A stretch of DNA of 24,298 nt from an uncultured Bacilli bacterium (GTDB lineage Bacteria; Bacillota_I; Bacilli_A; RF39; UBA660). This document shows, piece by piece, positions 1 through 8,224 of this stretch; positions within the stretch are counted from its first letter, which is position 1, and the number at the start of each line of letters is the position of its first letter. Below the pieces are notes generated by a model. It made no database searches, was not told the origin of the DNA, and was given only the letters and a program-made list of their open reading frames with translations. The DNA lies in NCBI GenBank assembly GCA_944331725.1, contig CALVJE010000004.1:1-24298 (forward strand), given 5' to 3'. The position numbers were made by a program, and so were the translations under genes.

Positions 1-171
1 TATATGTCATATTCTGATTCCCTAGAATGGCGTGATAGAGTATTTACAGGTACTATTATAGGTGCAGGTAGGGACTATGCTGTTGTTAAAGATAGTGAGA
101 ACCGTATTTTCTTACTTTGGGCAGTATACCTTAATTATGTTGAGTTTAGAGAAGATATTACTTTAAGGTAA
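1..171 (+). CDS. gerQ: GerQ-like spore coat protein, C-terminal fragment (5' end outside window)
   Basis: The frame is open from base 1 to a TAA at 169-171 and encodes the last 56 residues of a protein that begins outside the window. The segment with YMSYSDSLEW, GAGRDYAVV and FLLWAVYLNYVEF aligns by eye with the conserved C-terminal domain of Bacillus GerQ (YwdL), which reads roughly YMTFENSKEW, AAGRDHIIL, YLLLxIYLDYITF. In Bacillus, GerQ is a spore coat protein needed for CwlJ-dependent germination and is crosslinked by transglutaminase. In B. subtilis gerQ also lies a few genes from ung, which matches the neighbourhood here. The N-terminal Q/M/P-rich part typical of GerQ cannot be seen. Identification is from memory of the family, not a search. 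Confidence 0.72.
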   Translation, partial: YMSYSDSLEWRDRVFTGTIIGAGRDYAVVKDSENRIFLLWAVYLNYVEFREDITLR

Positions 172-200
172 TTTACTCTTCTCTTTTTCTTTGTTATAAT
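172..200 (+). promoter_or_regulatory. Sigma-A-type promoter for the LemA-like gene
   Basis: A TTTACT -35 box (172-177), 17-base spacer and TATAAT -10 box (195-200) preceded by TG at 192-193 (extended -10). It begins directly after the gerQ stop codon. The predicted start near 207 leaves a leader of only about 15 bases that is little more than the Shine-Dalgarno. Confidence 0.65.
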
Positions 201-221
201 AATTATAAGGATGTGATACTA

Positions 222-758
222 ATGATTTATGCTATTACTTTTGGAAGTATTTTAGTAGTTGTACTCATTTTAATATTTGTAATTATGATTATTAATTATA
301 AAAACAAATATAATTTTTTATATATTAAAGTTAAGGAAGCTGATAATAATTTAGATATCTTATTACAAAAGAAAGAAGAGATTTTACTTAAGATTGTTCC
401 TATATTAGAGAAAGCTAAAATTAAGGATATTCCTGAAGTTATAAAATTAAAATCTAAGAGAATAGATCATTATCAGTTATATAATGAACTTATGGAGATG
501 ACTACTGAAATATTAAAGCTTATTGATGATTACGAAGATAAACTAGATTATAAAGAACTTGATCCTTTAATTGAAATATTAAATATTAATGAGAATGATA
601 TAAGGGCATCTATTAAATATTATAATGATAATGGTGAAGAAATTAATTATCTTGCTCATAAGTTCCCTTCTAATTTAGTTAAAGCTTTTTCTCATTATCA
701 AGATGTAAATACTTATAAATTACAGAAAAGAGAACCTTTTGAAATATTAAAACACTAA
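222..758 (+). CDS. LemA-family membrane-anchored protein
   Basis: The product is 178 residues. It has one N-terminal hydrophobic segment (about residues 2-24) and then a charged, helical body, which is the LemA layout. The C-terminal part, with YYNDNGEEINYLAHKF and FPSNLV (148-153) ending in PFEIL, matches the LemA signature (YNxxVxxYN, FPSNLVAxxF, FFE). LemA proteins form a membrane-tethered four-helix bundle with an extracellular N-terminus; their role is poorly defined. ATG at 222 is chosen because AAGGATGTGAT (207-217), one mismatch from the ideal Shine-Dalgarno, sits at the usual distance; the GTG at 213 is inside that site. It is monocistronic, with its own promoter and terminator, and convergent with the ung operon. 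The middle of the protein is divergent from typical LemA. Confidence 0.7.
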   Translation: MIYAITFGSILVVVLILIFVIMIINYKNKYNFLYIKVKEADNNLDILLQKKEEILLKIVPILEKAKIKDIPEVIKLKSKRIDHYQLYNELMEMTTEILKLIDDYEDKLDYKELDPLIEILNINENDIRASIKYYNDNGEEINYLAHKFPSNLVKAFSHYQDVNTYKLQKREPFEILKH

Positions 759-773
759 CTTGTGTTTTTTTAT
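749..773 (+). terminator. Rho-independent terminator of the LemA-like gene
   Basis: A 7-bp stem AAAACAC/GTGTTTT (749-755 with 762-768) with a 6-base loop, running into a T tract. The stop codon lies in the loop. Confidence 0.65.
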
Positions 774-825
774 TTTGGTCTTAATGTCAATTATAATTAT
801 ATTTTTCCAATTATTACCAATCTGT

Positions 826-858
826 AGGAAAAAGAAAAACTAATGATTTCCATTAGTT
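826..858 (-). terminator. Rho-independent terminator of the dhh-rplI-dnaB-...-ung operon
   Basis: On the minus strand, an 8-bp stem AACTAATG/CATTAGTT (838-845 with 851-858) with a 5-base loop is followed by TTTCTTTTTC. It overlaps the ung stop codon. The 759-825 interval between the two convergent terminators shows nothing else. Confidence 0.75.
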
Positions 859-1519
859 AGTCTATTTTCCAGTCTATAGGTTTTAATCCTTTAGATATTA
901 AAAAGTTATTAGTTTTAGAGAATGGTTTGCTACCAAAGAAACCATTGTAAGCTGATAGTGGTGAAGGATGAGCTGATTCTATTATATAATGATTTTTATT
1001 AGTTATTAATTTCTTTTTAGATCTTGCGAAGGAACCCCAAAGAATGAAAACTATAGGACTTTCTTTTTTGTTTAATAATTCAATAACTTTATCTGTAAAT
1101 ATTTCCCAGCCTTTATCTTTATGAGACGCTGCTAAATTAGCTTCTACTGTTAGAACAGCATTTAGAAGAAGTATTCCTTGATCAGCCCAAGGAATAAGAC
1201 TACTTGTTTTAGGAAAAGGTATTTTTAAGTCATCATTTAATTCTTTAAAAATATTTTGTAGTGAAGGTGGTTTTCTAATACCACTTTTAACAGAGAATGA
1301 TAATCCTTCCGCTTGATGTTCTCCGTGATATGGGTCTTGACCTAATATTACTACTTTGACATCTTTATAAGAAGTATGTCTAAAAGCATTAAATATTTCA
1401 TTTTTGGGAGGATAAATTGTTTTCTCATTATATTCCTTATTAACAAAACTTATAAGTTTTTTAAAATATTCTTTATTATATTCATCTTTTAAATATAAAT
1501 CCCAATCATTACCTATCAT
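857..1519 (-). CDS. ung: Uracil-DNA glycosylase (family 1)
   Basis: Removes uracil from DNA as the first step of base excision repair. The 220-residue product has the family-1 active site motif GQDPYHG (60-66; catalytic Asp62), the LLLNAVLTV segment (117-125) and the C-terminal HPSPLSAYNGFFG loop beginning at His184, which is catalytic in the family and stabilises the flipped base. Length is normal for bacterial Ung. ATG at 1519 is preceded by AAAGGAG. It is the last gene of its operon, 14 bases after rlmH, and ends in a terminator. The nearby gerQ fragment recalls the ung-gerQ neighbourhood of B. subtilis. Confidence 0.97.
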   Translation of the reverse strand: MIGNDWDLYLKDEYNKEYFKKLISFVNKEYNEKTIYPPKNEIFNAFRHTSYKDVKVVILGQDPYHGEHQAEGLSFSVKSGIRKPPSLQNIFKELNDDLKIPFPKTSSLIPWADQGILLLNAVLTVEANLAASHKDKGWEIFTDKVIELLNKKESPIVFILWGSFARSKKKLITNKNHYIIESAHPSPLSAYNGFFGSKPFSKTNNFLISKGLKPIDWKID

Positions 1520-1533
1520 ATACTACTCTCCTT

Positions 1534-1989
1534 TTATTTGTGATAACTTTCATTATTTCTAATTTTATATGTACGATATAATTGTTCTAAGAAGATAACT
1601 CTAAAAAGTTGATGAGGAAAAGTTAATTTAGAAAATGATAGACTATAATTTGCTCTTTTTTTAACTTCATTACTTAAACCATAACTACCACCTATTATAA
1701 AAGTTAAATCACTATTTTCTCTTTCTAATTGTTCTAGTTTTTCTGTTAGTTCTACAGATGTTAATTCTTGTCCAATTATGTCTAATATTATAACATTGTC
1801 TGTTTGTTTTATGTTCTTTAAAATGAGTTCTCCCTCTTCTTTTTTTACTTTATCTATTTCTTTATAGGTTATATCTTTTAGTTCTATGATGTCTAATTTT
1901 GTATACTTAGATAATCTTTTTTTATATTCATCTATAGCATCTTTTAAATATTTTTCTTTAATTTTACCTACACATATTAACTTTATCAT
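1534..1989 (-). CDS. rlmH: 23S rRNA (pseudouridine-1915-N3)-methyltransferase RlmH
   Basis: A SPOUT-class methyltransferase that methylates pseudouridine 1915 in helix 69 of 23S rRNA on assembled ribosomes. The 151-residue protein shows the N-terminal KLICVGKIKEKY segment, the SAM-binding IIGGSYGL loop (98-105) in the knotted C-terminal fold, FPHQLFR (124-130) and the characteristic C-terminal YHK. It is a few residues shorter than the usual 155-160. Its start overlaps the end of walJ by 26 bases, implying coupled translation; the walJ-rlmH order is standard in Bacilli. Confidence 0.96.
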   Translation of the reverse strand: MIKLICVGKIKEKYLKDAIDEYKKRLSKYTKLDIIELKDITYKEIDKVKKEEGELILKNIKQTDNVIILDIIGQELTSVELTEKLEQLERENSDLTFIIGGSYGLSNEVKKRANYSLSFSKLTFPHQLFRVIFLEQLYRTYKIRNNESYHK

Positions 1990-2758
1990 TATTAGGTAAC
2001 ACCTCTATTTCTTCTAATGCTTCATTTTGTTTGGCAATAAAAACCATTGGATTATAACAAATACTATTTATTACTTCTTCTGTCGCTTCTTTAGCGAGAG
2101 ATTCTTTATTATTGTGTTCACTAAGGTGAGCGAGAATTATATATTTGGTATTAGGACCAATAAATTCTTTTAAATAGTTAGCAGTTTTTGTATTAGATAA
2201 ATGTCCTTCATCACTAATTATTCTTTGTTTTAAATAGTAAGGATATGGTCCGTCCATTAACATTTTTTCGTCGTGATTACTTTCTATATAATAGATGTTT
2301 TTATTAGTTAATAGATTAAACTTTCGTTTATTTATATAACCAGTATCTGTAATATAAACAAGACTGTTATTGCTATCTTCTATTACAAAGCCAACTGAAC
2401 CTTTAGCATCGTGACTAGTTTTAAATACTGTTATTTTTGTATTATTTAAAGAAAATTCTTCACTATATGTTTCTATTCTTTCTATATCAATTGGGGTATT
2501 TAGTTCTTTTTGCATATCATCGTTAGTATATATTTTAAAACTCGTATGTTTTAAGAGAACTTTTAGGCCACTTGTATGATCGTTATGGGCGTGTGTTAAA
2601 AGGAGAGCATCTATATCATCTATAGTTAAATTCATCTTCTCTAGTTCTTTCTTTAGTCTTTGATAGGTTATTCCTATATCAATAAGAAAACGAGTGGAGT
2701 TTGTTTCAATTAGAGAACAGTTACCTTTTGATCCACTCGCTAGTACTTTTATTTTCAT
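1964..2758 (-). CDS. walJ: WalJ/YycJ-type metallo-beta-lactamase-fold hydrolase
   Basis: A 264-residue MBL-fold protein. The metal-binding motif is THAHNDH (His56, His58, Asp60, His61), with further metal-site candidates in TSHDAKG and in SNHDEKML, and a late histidine in LAHLSEHNN. The family is the YycJ/WalJ subgroup, which in Bacillus lies downstream of the WalRK two-component genes and is linked to cell-wall homeostasis, division coordination and possibly DNA nuclease activity; its substrate is not firmly established. Its ATG overlaps the M23 gene stop by one base (TAATG). None of walR, walK, walH or walI is present here; an M23 peptidase sits upstream instead. Confidence 0.9.
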   Translation of the reverse strand: MKIKVLASGSKGNCSLIETNSTRFLIDIGITYQRLKKELEKMNLTIDDIDALLLTHAHNDHTSGLKVLLKHTSFKIYTNDDMQKELNTPIDIERIETYSEEFSLNNTKITVFKTSHDAKGSVGFVIEDSNNSLVYITDTGYINKRKFNLLTNKNIYYIESNHDEKMLMDGPYPYYLKQRIISDEGHLSNTKTANYLKEFIGPNTKYIILAHLSEHNNKESLAKEATEEVINSICYNPMVFIAKQNEALEEIEVLPNNDKVNMCR

Positions 2759-4275
2759 TAGAATAAACTCATAGGATTCATAGAAGATGAACCACGACTA
2801 TATGGAAAGCCTCGCCATAATCCAAAGTGAAGATGTACTCCTGTAGCAAATCCTGTTTGCCCCATAGAACCAATTGTATCTCCTTGAGAAACTTCTTGTC
2901 CTACACTAACATAACGTTCTGCAAGATGAGCATAGATTGTATAATATCCATTATTATGATTAATAACAATATATTCCCCATTATCCCATTTATAAGATGA
3001 AGCGACTACAATACCATTATTAGATGCATATATAGGTGAACCATAACCTGCTCCTGCTATATCCATACCATCGTGAAGTGTTCCCCAACGATAACTATAA
3101 GGACTACTTATATAGTAAGGTGTTCTTGTAGGCCATAACCAGTATCCTTCTACTTTGCTATTACTACTAAGACCACTATTAACACCTCCACTACCTCCTC
3201 TTTGTTTAGTCCCTTTAACTATAATTCTTTTTATTGGTTCTTTTAAAACTTGAGTTGCATTATTATCAATAACAGCATTTTCTACTTGTCCATTTACTTT
3301 TTCTACTTTTGAAGTAACTAATTGAGAACCTACTTGTCCTTCTTGAATTGTTTCTTCATAAGTTGAATATTGTGTATTGTCATATCTTGTTTCTGTTTCA
3401 TAAGGAATATCTTGTGTTGTAACTTGATGATCTATTTCTACTAATCGAAATTGAGGTTTAATAATACTTATAGTAACTTGTTGACCTTCATATAAAAGGC
3501 TGTTTACATCATTAAATTCGGGATTAGCGATTAAAAATTCTTCATTAGATAGTTTATTATTAAATGAAACATCACTAATAGTATCTCCATTTTGAACTGT
3601 ATATTTTTGTTGTTCATCTAAAGTACCAAATAATAAGTACTTACTTAAGTCATCTACATTTTCATATATTGTTTCATCTGATGGAATGTTTGTTTCTTTT
3701 ATGGTTATTTTATTTTCTATATAAATGTTTTCAATAATTGTTCCTGTTTTACCACTTTCTATTTCTTTTTGTTCATTACTTAGATATTTGTCATAACTAT
3801 CACTATCTACAAAAGATCTAATAGTATTATCCATTGCTTCTTCAAAAACATCTTTGTCTAATACATAAATAGTTTGGTCTTTACCTTCTACTTTTTCTCC
3901 TTGTTCATTAGTAGTATCTATTCCTTCTATTGTTATTTCATAACCTCTTATAGTAAATGGTTCTATATCTTTAATCTTATTATATATTTCACTAGTTGTA
4001 GAAATATTCTCATTATAAGTTACATCCTTTACTATTTCTAAATCTTCAGGAGCATAGACTTTATCTGCATTATATTTTTCTTTTAAAGTTTGTTGTTCAT
4101 TATCTATATAAGCATCTAGTGAGTCTTTATCTTCTATTAATCCTACAGATTTTCCTGCTAAATAAACACGATAAACACTTTTAGGATTAATTGTTTCTTC
4201 TTTAGGAATAATAAATACTAATACTGTACTTATGACTAAAGCGATTATTACAGTTATTATAATTTTATAATTCAT
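2758..4275 (-). CDS. Membrane-anchored M23 peptidase with LysM and G5 domains
   Basis: A predicted peptidoglycan endopeptidase of 505 residues facing the outside of the cell. One N-terminal hydrophobic segment (about 5-23) acts as signal anchor; residues 30-215 form an uncharacterised extracellular region. A LysM-like peptidoglycan-binding domain spans about 224-272 (KYTVQNGDTISDV, then NPEFND). A G5-like domain spans about 275-356 (TQDIPYETE, YEETIQEGQVGSQ, IIVKGT). A Gly/Ser linker leads to a C-terminal M23 domain (about 378-505) whose metal ligands appear as His401 and Asp405 in HDGMD and His483 in HLHFG, with catalytic His450 in YAHL. All expected catalytic residues are intact. The gene is contiguous with dnaB and overlaps walJ by one base, so it is coexpressed with replication genes. 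Confidence 0.92.
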   Translation of the reverse strand: MNYKIIITVIIALVISTVLVFIIPKEETINPKSVYRVYLAGKSVGLIEDKDSLDAYIDNEQQTLKEKYNADKVYAPEDLEIVKDVTYNENISTTSEIYNKIKDIEPFTIRGYEITIEGIDTTNEQGEKVEGKDQTIYVLDKDVFEEAMDNTIRSFVDSDSYDKYLSNEQKEIESGKTGTIIENIYIENKITIKETNIPSDETIYENVDDLSKYLLFGTLDEQQKYTVQNGDTISDVSFNNKLSNEEFLIANPEFNDVNSLLYEGQQVTISIIKPQFRLVEIDHQVTTQDIPYETETRYDNTQYSTYEETIQEGQVGSQLVTSKVEKVNGQVENAVIDNNATQVLKEPIKRIIVKGTKQRGGSGGVNSGLSSNSKVEGYWLWPTRTPYYISSPYSYRWGTLHDGMDIAGAGYGSPIYASNNGIVVASSYKWDNGEYIVINHNNGYYTIYAHLAERYVSVGQEVSQGDTIGSMGQTGFATGVHLHFGLWRGFPYSRGSSSMNPMSLF

Positions 4276-5622
4276 TTATTCATCCTCACTTTCTTGTTTA
4301 GACATATTTAAGAATGTTGATGTATCTTTTTTAAATAATAGTTGGATGGTAGCTTGTGGTCCGTTACGATGCTTAGCGATGATAAATTCACTAATACTTG
4401 TAGCATCACTTTTAGCTTCTTTAGTATAGTAATCATCACGGTAAAGGAAACCAACAAGGTCTGCATCTTGTTCGATTGAACCTGATTCTCTTAAGTCTGA
4501 TAGCATTGGTCTTTTATCTTCTCTTCCTTCTACACTACGAGAAAGTTGAGCTAGGGCAATTACAGGAATATGTAATTCCATTGCTAATGTTTTTAGACTT
4601 CTTGAAATATCAGCGACTTCTTGTTGACGGTTGGCCCCATAGTTCTTACCACCTGATATTAATTGTAAGTAGTCAATTATAACAAGGTCTAGACCTGCAG
4701 GAGATGATGATAATCTTCTACATTTGGCTCTTATTTCTCCTATTGTAATACCTGGAGTATCATCTATATATAGTTTAGCATCACTTAATCTACTAACTGC
4801 TTGATCAAATCTTTTCCAATCATTGTTTAACATTTTACCAGTTCTAAGTTTATATCCTTCTATTTGACCAAGAGATGAAACAATACGAGTAGCTAGTTGT
4901 TCTGCACCCATTTCTAAGTTAAATACTGCTACTGTTTTATCAGTATGAGTAGTAATATAAGTAGCAAGATTAAGGGCAAAGGCAGTTTTACCCATACCAG
5001 GACGTGCTGCTAATATTACAAGTTCATTTTCGTGTAAACCTGCTGTTATTTTATCTATATCATACCAACCACTAGGTAATCCTGTTATTTCACCTTTAGC
5101 TTCTGCTAGTTTTTGTAAATCTTCTTCTGTTTTTTCTAGGACTTTACCTATAGTTTTAAATTCACTTGATTTACGATTCTTAGCGATTGTTAGAATTTTA
5201 CGTTCTGCTTGATCTAATATATCATTTATACTTTCTTCATTGTTATATCCTGATGTAGCGATTGATTCAGCAGTTTCTATTAATCTTCTAAGTAATGATG
5301 AATTTTCTACTTCTTTTATATAGTATTCAATATTAGTTGCAGTTGGTACAAAGGTTGTTATTTCTGTAAGATAAGTTATACCACCTATATCATTTAATGA
5401 GTTTTGTTTTGTCAAAGTTGAAGTTAAAGTAGTTAAATCAACAGGTACCTTTTCTTCATTTAATGTTTTTAAGGCTTTAAATATCTTAGAATGACGAGAA
5501 TCATAAAAGTCTGTTTCATCTAGATTTTCTATGGCCATTAATAAGGCATTATTAGATAAGAAACAAGAACCTAAAACACTTTTTTCAGCTTCTAAATTCT
5601 GGGGTAATTGTTTTAAGGCCAT
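4276..5622 (-). CDS. dnaB: Replicative DNA helicase DnaB (DnaC in B. subtilis naming)
   Basis: Hexameric helicase that unwinds DNA ahead of the replisome. The 448-residue product has the N-terminal primase-interaction domain (about 5-150), a linker, and a RecA-type motor with Walker A ARPGMGKT (206-213), NLEMG (235-239) and Walker B LVIIDYLQL (313-321), followed by the DLRESGSIEQDAD motif (376-388). No intein is present. ATG at 5622 has a strong AGGAGGTG. The rplI-dnaB order is conserved through Bacilli. Confidence 0.98.
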   Translation of the reverse strand: MALKQLPQNLEAEKSVLGSCFLSNNALLMAIENLDETDFYDSRHSKIFKALKTLNEEKVPVDLTTLTSTLTKQNSLNDIGGITYLTEITTFVPTATNIEYYIKEVENSSLLRRLIETAESIATSGYNNEESINDILDQAERKILTIAKNRKSSEFKTIGKVLEKTEEDLQKLAEAKGEITGLPSGWYDIDKITAGLHENELVILAARPGMGKTAFALNLATYITTHTDKTVAVFNLEMGAEQLATRIVSSLGQIEGYKLRTGKMLNNDWKRFDQAVSRLSDAKLYIDDTPGITIGEIRAKCRRLSSSPAGLDLVIIDYLQLISGGKNYGANRQQEVADISRSLKTLAMELHIPVIALAQLSRSVEGREDKRPMLSDLRESGSIEQDADLVGFLYRDDYYTKEAKSDATSISEFIIAKHRNGPQATIQLLFKKDTSTFLNMSKQESEDE

Positions 5623-5632
5623 AAAGCACCTC

Positions 5633-6073
5633 CTATTTTATTAAATGAACTTTTATTTTTGCAGTTATATCTTTATAGATAGTTATTTCAATATTATGAA
5701 AACCTAAAGAAGAAAGAGAGTCTAATAGTCTTATTTGTTGTTTTTCAAAATTATAGTTTTCTTTCTTTAATTCATCTTTAATTTGTTTTAAACTTACACT
5801 ACCAAAGACTTTATCATTATCACCTGTTTTTACTTTAAAAGTTAATGTTAACTTCTCAAGATTTTTCTTTAGTTCTCTTGCTTCTTTTCTTTTTAAATCA
5901 TCTTCTTTTTTAGCATTTGCTTTATCTTGATTTAATTTTTCTATATTTTCTTTAGTTGCTTTAATAGCATAACCTTTACTTATTAAGAAGTTTTCAGCAT
6001 AACCATCTTTAACGTTTTTTATTTCTCCCTTTTTACCCTGATTTTTTAAGTCTTTTATAAATATTACTTCCAT
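5633..6073 (-). CDS. rplI: Large ribosomal subunit protein bL9
   Basis: The 146-residue product has the conserved N-terminal rRNA-binding domain ([18 protein letters not shown], then [13 protein letters not shown]), a long charged connecting helix (about 42-76) and a C-terminal domain starting near 78. L9 binds 23S rRNA near the L1 stalk. Length is normal. Its ATG lies one base after the stop of the upstream DHH gene and its own Shine-Dalgarno is weak, which suggests translational coupling. It ends in TAG. Confidence 0.96.
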   Translation of the reverse strand: MEVIFIKDLKNQGKKGEIKNVKDGYAENFLISKGYAIKATKENIEKLNQDKANAKKEDDLKRKEARELKKNLEKLTLTFKVKTGDNDKVFGSVSLKQIKDELKKENYNFEKQQIRLLDSLSSLGFHNIEITIYKDITAKIKVHLIK

Positions 6074-6074
6074 A

Positions 6075-7067
6075 TTATTCAGCTTCTTTCTTTAATATTT
6101 GTTTTAATTTAGTCTCAACTTTACTTATTGTAGTATCAGTTAGTCTTGCGGCTCCACTTAAGTTGCTACCTCCGCCTCCTAATGGTGTTAGGATATTAGA
6201 TATATTAAAATTACCCATACTTCTAGCACTTATAGCGATTGTTTTAGAAGTTGACTTAGCGATTACAAATGATACTTCAATATCATTGAAGAAAAGAAGA
6301 GTATCTGCTATTTTTGCCAAGTCTTCACGACGATATATAGTGTAAGGATTACCTTTAGCGATAGCGATTCTTTTATCAATAATATCAACATTAGTTATAA
6401 GGGCCTGTCTTTCAATATATTCTTTTAAATCTTGTTTTAATAGATATTGAACTTTTTTGGTACTGGCACCCATACTTGATAGGTAATATGCAGCATAATA
6501 TGTTTCAGAGTTTGTTTTTAAAGTAAAGTTATTAGTATCTAAAACAATTCCTGATAGTAGAAGTGTTGCATAGTAGGGATCTAATTCCATTTTATAACTT
6601 TCTATTAAATTAGTAATCATTTCACAAGTACTAGATATTTCATTATCAATTACCCTAAAGTTTGCATCTATTGATGTTTCTCCTAACTCGTGATGGTCAA
6701 GTATTATTATATTATCTAAATCAAAATAATCAAGAGCATCACTTGCCCCTACTAATTCCTTCTTATTAGTGTCCAAAATTATTAATAGATTCTTTTTTTC
6801 TCTTAGGTAAAGACTTTTTTCTATTTCATTACTTTTAATAATGTTTAAACACCCTTCTAGTTCTTGTAAAACTTTAGAAACACCACTTTCGTGTTTTGTA
6901 TCATTTATTATTAGAAAGCAATTTTTATTTAATTTTTCTAAAATGAAATATAGCCCAATGGAACTACCTAAAGCATCTAAATCTAGATCTTTATGAGCCA
7001 TTATAAATATAGTTTTGGCTTTAGTTATTTTCTTTTTAAATTCTTTCTTTCTTTCGATTAGTTTCAT
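6075..7067 (-). CDS. DHH/DHHA1 phosphoesterase at the gdpP locus, lacking the GdpP sensory half
   Basis: A 330-residue DHH-family phosphoesterase, most likely a cyclic-di-AMP or short-nucleotide phosphodiesterase. Metal-site residues appear as His25, Asp29 and Asp31 in [12 protein letters not shown], Asp99 in IILDTN, the DHH triad at 124-126 and Asp177 in VLDTNNF. The DHHA1 half ends with a glycine-rich motif at 297-300. Gene order with rplI and dnaB is that of gdpP, but Bacillus GdpP is about 660 residues with two membrane helices, a PAS-like domain and a degenerate GGDEF; none of these is encoded here, and a promoter plus Shine-Dalgarno precede the first codon. The usual DHHA1 GGGGH reads GGGGS here. 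It could be a soluble Pde2/NrnA-like enzyme. Confidence 0.85.
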   Translation of the reverse strand: MKLIERKKEFKKKITKAKTIFIMAHKDLDLDALGSSIGLYFILEKLNKNCFLIINDTKHESGVSKVLQELEGCLNIIKSNEIEKSLYLREKKNLLIILDTNKKELVGASDALDYFDLDNIIILDHHELGETSIDANFRVIDNEISSTCEMITNLIESYKMELDPYYATLLLSGIVLDTNNFTLKTNSETYYAAYYLSSMGASTKKVQYLLKQDLKEYIERQALITNVDIIDKRIAIAKGNPYTIYRREDLAKIADTLLFFNDIEVSFVIAKSTSKTIAISARSMGNFNISNILTPLGGGGSNLSGAARLTDTTISKVETKLKQILKKEAE

Positions 7068-7095
7068 TTAAGCCTCCTTTTATCCCCTTGCTAAT

Positions 7096-7124
7096 ATTAT
7101 ATACTATTTTAAATAATAAGTAAA
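7096..7124 (-). promoter_or_regulatory. Sigma-A promoter for the dhh-rplI-dnaB-M23-walJ-rlmH-ung operon
   Basis: On the minus strand, a TTTACT -35 box (7119-7124), exactly 17 bases, then a perfect TATAAT -10 box (7096-7101). The predicted start leaves a leader of about 20 bases ending in AAAGGAGG before ATG 7067. Confidence 0.75.
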
Positions 7125-7130
7125 ATTATA

Positions 7131-7164
7131 ATAAAAAAGTAAATAGTTATTTGCTATTTACTTT
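7131..7164 (-). terminator. Rho-independent terminator of rpsF-ssb-rpsR
   Basis: An 11-bp stem (7136-7146 with 7154-7164) with a 7-base loop, followed on the minus strand by a T tract. It overlaps the rpsR stop codon. Confidence 0.8.
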
Positions 7165-7385
7165 GTAAATGGTAATAAACCAATTGCTCTTGCTCTTTTA
7201 ATTTCTCTTGCAATATGTCTTTGATGACGAGCACAGTTACCTGTAACACGACGAGGTACTATTTTTCCTCTATCATTTATATATTTTCTTAAAGTATCAA
7301 CGTCTTTATAATTAATATCTTTTCCAGTACACATTAAGCATACTTTCTTTTTACGACGTCCAAATTCTTTAAATTCTTTAGCCAT
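7158..7385 (-). CDS. rpsR: Small ribosomal subunit protein bS18
   Basis: A 75-residue S18 with the conserved C-terminal core ([25 protein letters not shown] split across 42-66) and a GLLPFT tail. Cys16 and Cys19 (CLMC) together with Cys51 and His54 (CARH) form a plausible zinc-binding set, the so-called C+ form of S18. S18 forms a heterodimer with S6 on the platform of the 30S subunit, and its gene is in the same operon as rpsF. Confidence 0.97.
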   Translation of the reverse strand: MAKEFKEFGRRKKKVCLMCTGKDINYKDVDTLRKYINDRGKIVPRRVTGNCARHQRHIAREIKRARAIGLLPFTK

Positions 7386-7407
7386 AATTTGATTCTTCCT
7401 CCTTTAA

Positions 7408-7914
7408 CTAAAATGGTAATTCATCATCGCTTATTTCGATGCTAGAACCAAAGTCTGCATATGGATTAGATGATACATCTGTTCCGTTATTTGTTGGTTC
7501 TGTTTCATTTGCAAAGTCATATGGAGTAGGTTCTTGTGGGGCATTATTAGTTGGTTGATTATTAAAGGTTCCTCCTGATGATTGGTTATTGTTATCTCTT
7601 TTTGATCCAATAAATTCAACACTATCAGCGATTACTTCTGTTACATAACGTCTTTGACCATTTTGATCATCATAGTTACGAACTTGTAAACGTCCTTCTA
7701 CCGCTACTTGACTACCTTGTGATAAATAGTTTTTAACACTTTCAGCTTGTCTACGCCATACAACAACTGGTATAAAGTCTGCTTCTCTTTCTCCTGCTTG
7801 GTTAGTATAAGTTCTATTAACGGCAATAGTAAAACTTGCTACTGCTGTATTGTTACCTGTATAACGAAGTTCAGGATCACGAGTTAAGCGACCTATTAAA
7901 AATACTTTATTCAT
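7408..7914 (-). CDS. ssb: Single-stranded DNA-binding protein
   Basis: A 168-residue SSB. The OB-fold occupies about residues 1-105 (MNKVFLIGRLTRDPELRYT, TIAVNRTY, ADFIPVVVWRRQAE, VAVEGRLQVRNYDD), followed by an Asn/Gln/Pro/Thr-rich disordered linker and the acidic tip SDDELPF that recruits partner proteins. Location between rpsF and rpsR is the standard Bacilli arrangement. The start has GAGGT at normal spacing. It ends in TAG. Confidence 0.97.
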   Translation of the reverse strand: MNKVFLIGRLTRDPELRYTGNNTAVASFTIAVNRTYTNQAGEREADFIPVVVWRRQAESVKNYLSQGSQVAVEGRLQVRNYDDQNGQRRYVTEVIADSVEFIGSKRDNNNQSSGGTFNNQPTNNAPQEPTPYDFANETEPTNNGTDVSSNPYADFGSSIEISDDELPF

Positions 7915-7928
7915 AAATACCTCTTTTC

Positions 7929-8216
7929 TTAATCATCTACTCTAATAACTAAATGACGTAAAATGTTTTCATTAATACGAGCCAGACGATCAAATTCAGC
8001 AACTGCTTCTTTAGTAGCTTCAACTACATATAAGAAATAATAACCGTTTTTATATTTATTCATTTCATATGCTAGTTCTCTTTGTCCCATAGCTTTTTCT
8101 TCATTAATCTTACATTTAGCATCTGTTAAAACTTTCTTTAGATTTTCAGCTTCTTTCTTAATAGCTGCTTCCTCTAAATCTGGTTTAACGATAAACATAA
8201 TTTCATAATTTGTCAT
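7929..8216 (-). CDS. rpsF: Small ribosomal subunit protein bS6
   Basis: A 95-residue S6 with the usual MTNYEIMFIVKPDL start, LAYEMNKYKNGYYFLY and the C-terminal ILRHLVIRVD. S6 pairs with S18 on the 30S platform. ATG at 8216 is chosen: the upstream GTG at 8225 falls inside the AAGGAGGTG Shine-Dalgarno and cannot be the start. The leader just upstream can fold so that this site is paired (see leader entry), consistent with S6:S18 feedback control known in other bacteria. Confidence 0.96.
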   Translation of the reverse strand: MTNYEIMFIVKPDLEEAAIKKEAENLKKVLTDAKCKINEEKAMGQRELAYEMNKYKNGYYFLYVVEATKEAVAEFDRLARINENILRHLVIRVDD

Positions 8217-8224
8217 TAAACACA

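Noticed and set aside
7431..7622. 63-codon minus-strand frame overlapping the ssb linker
   Set aside because: Out-of-frame reading of the Asn/Gln-rich repeats of ssb, with no start signal of its own.
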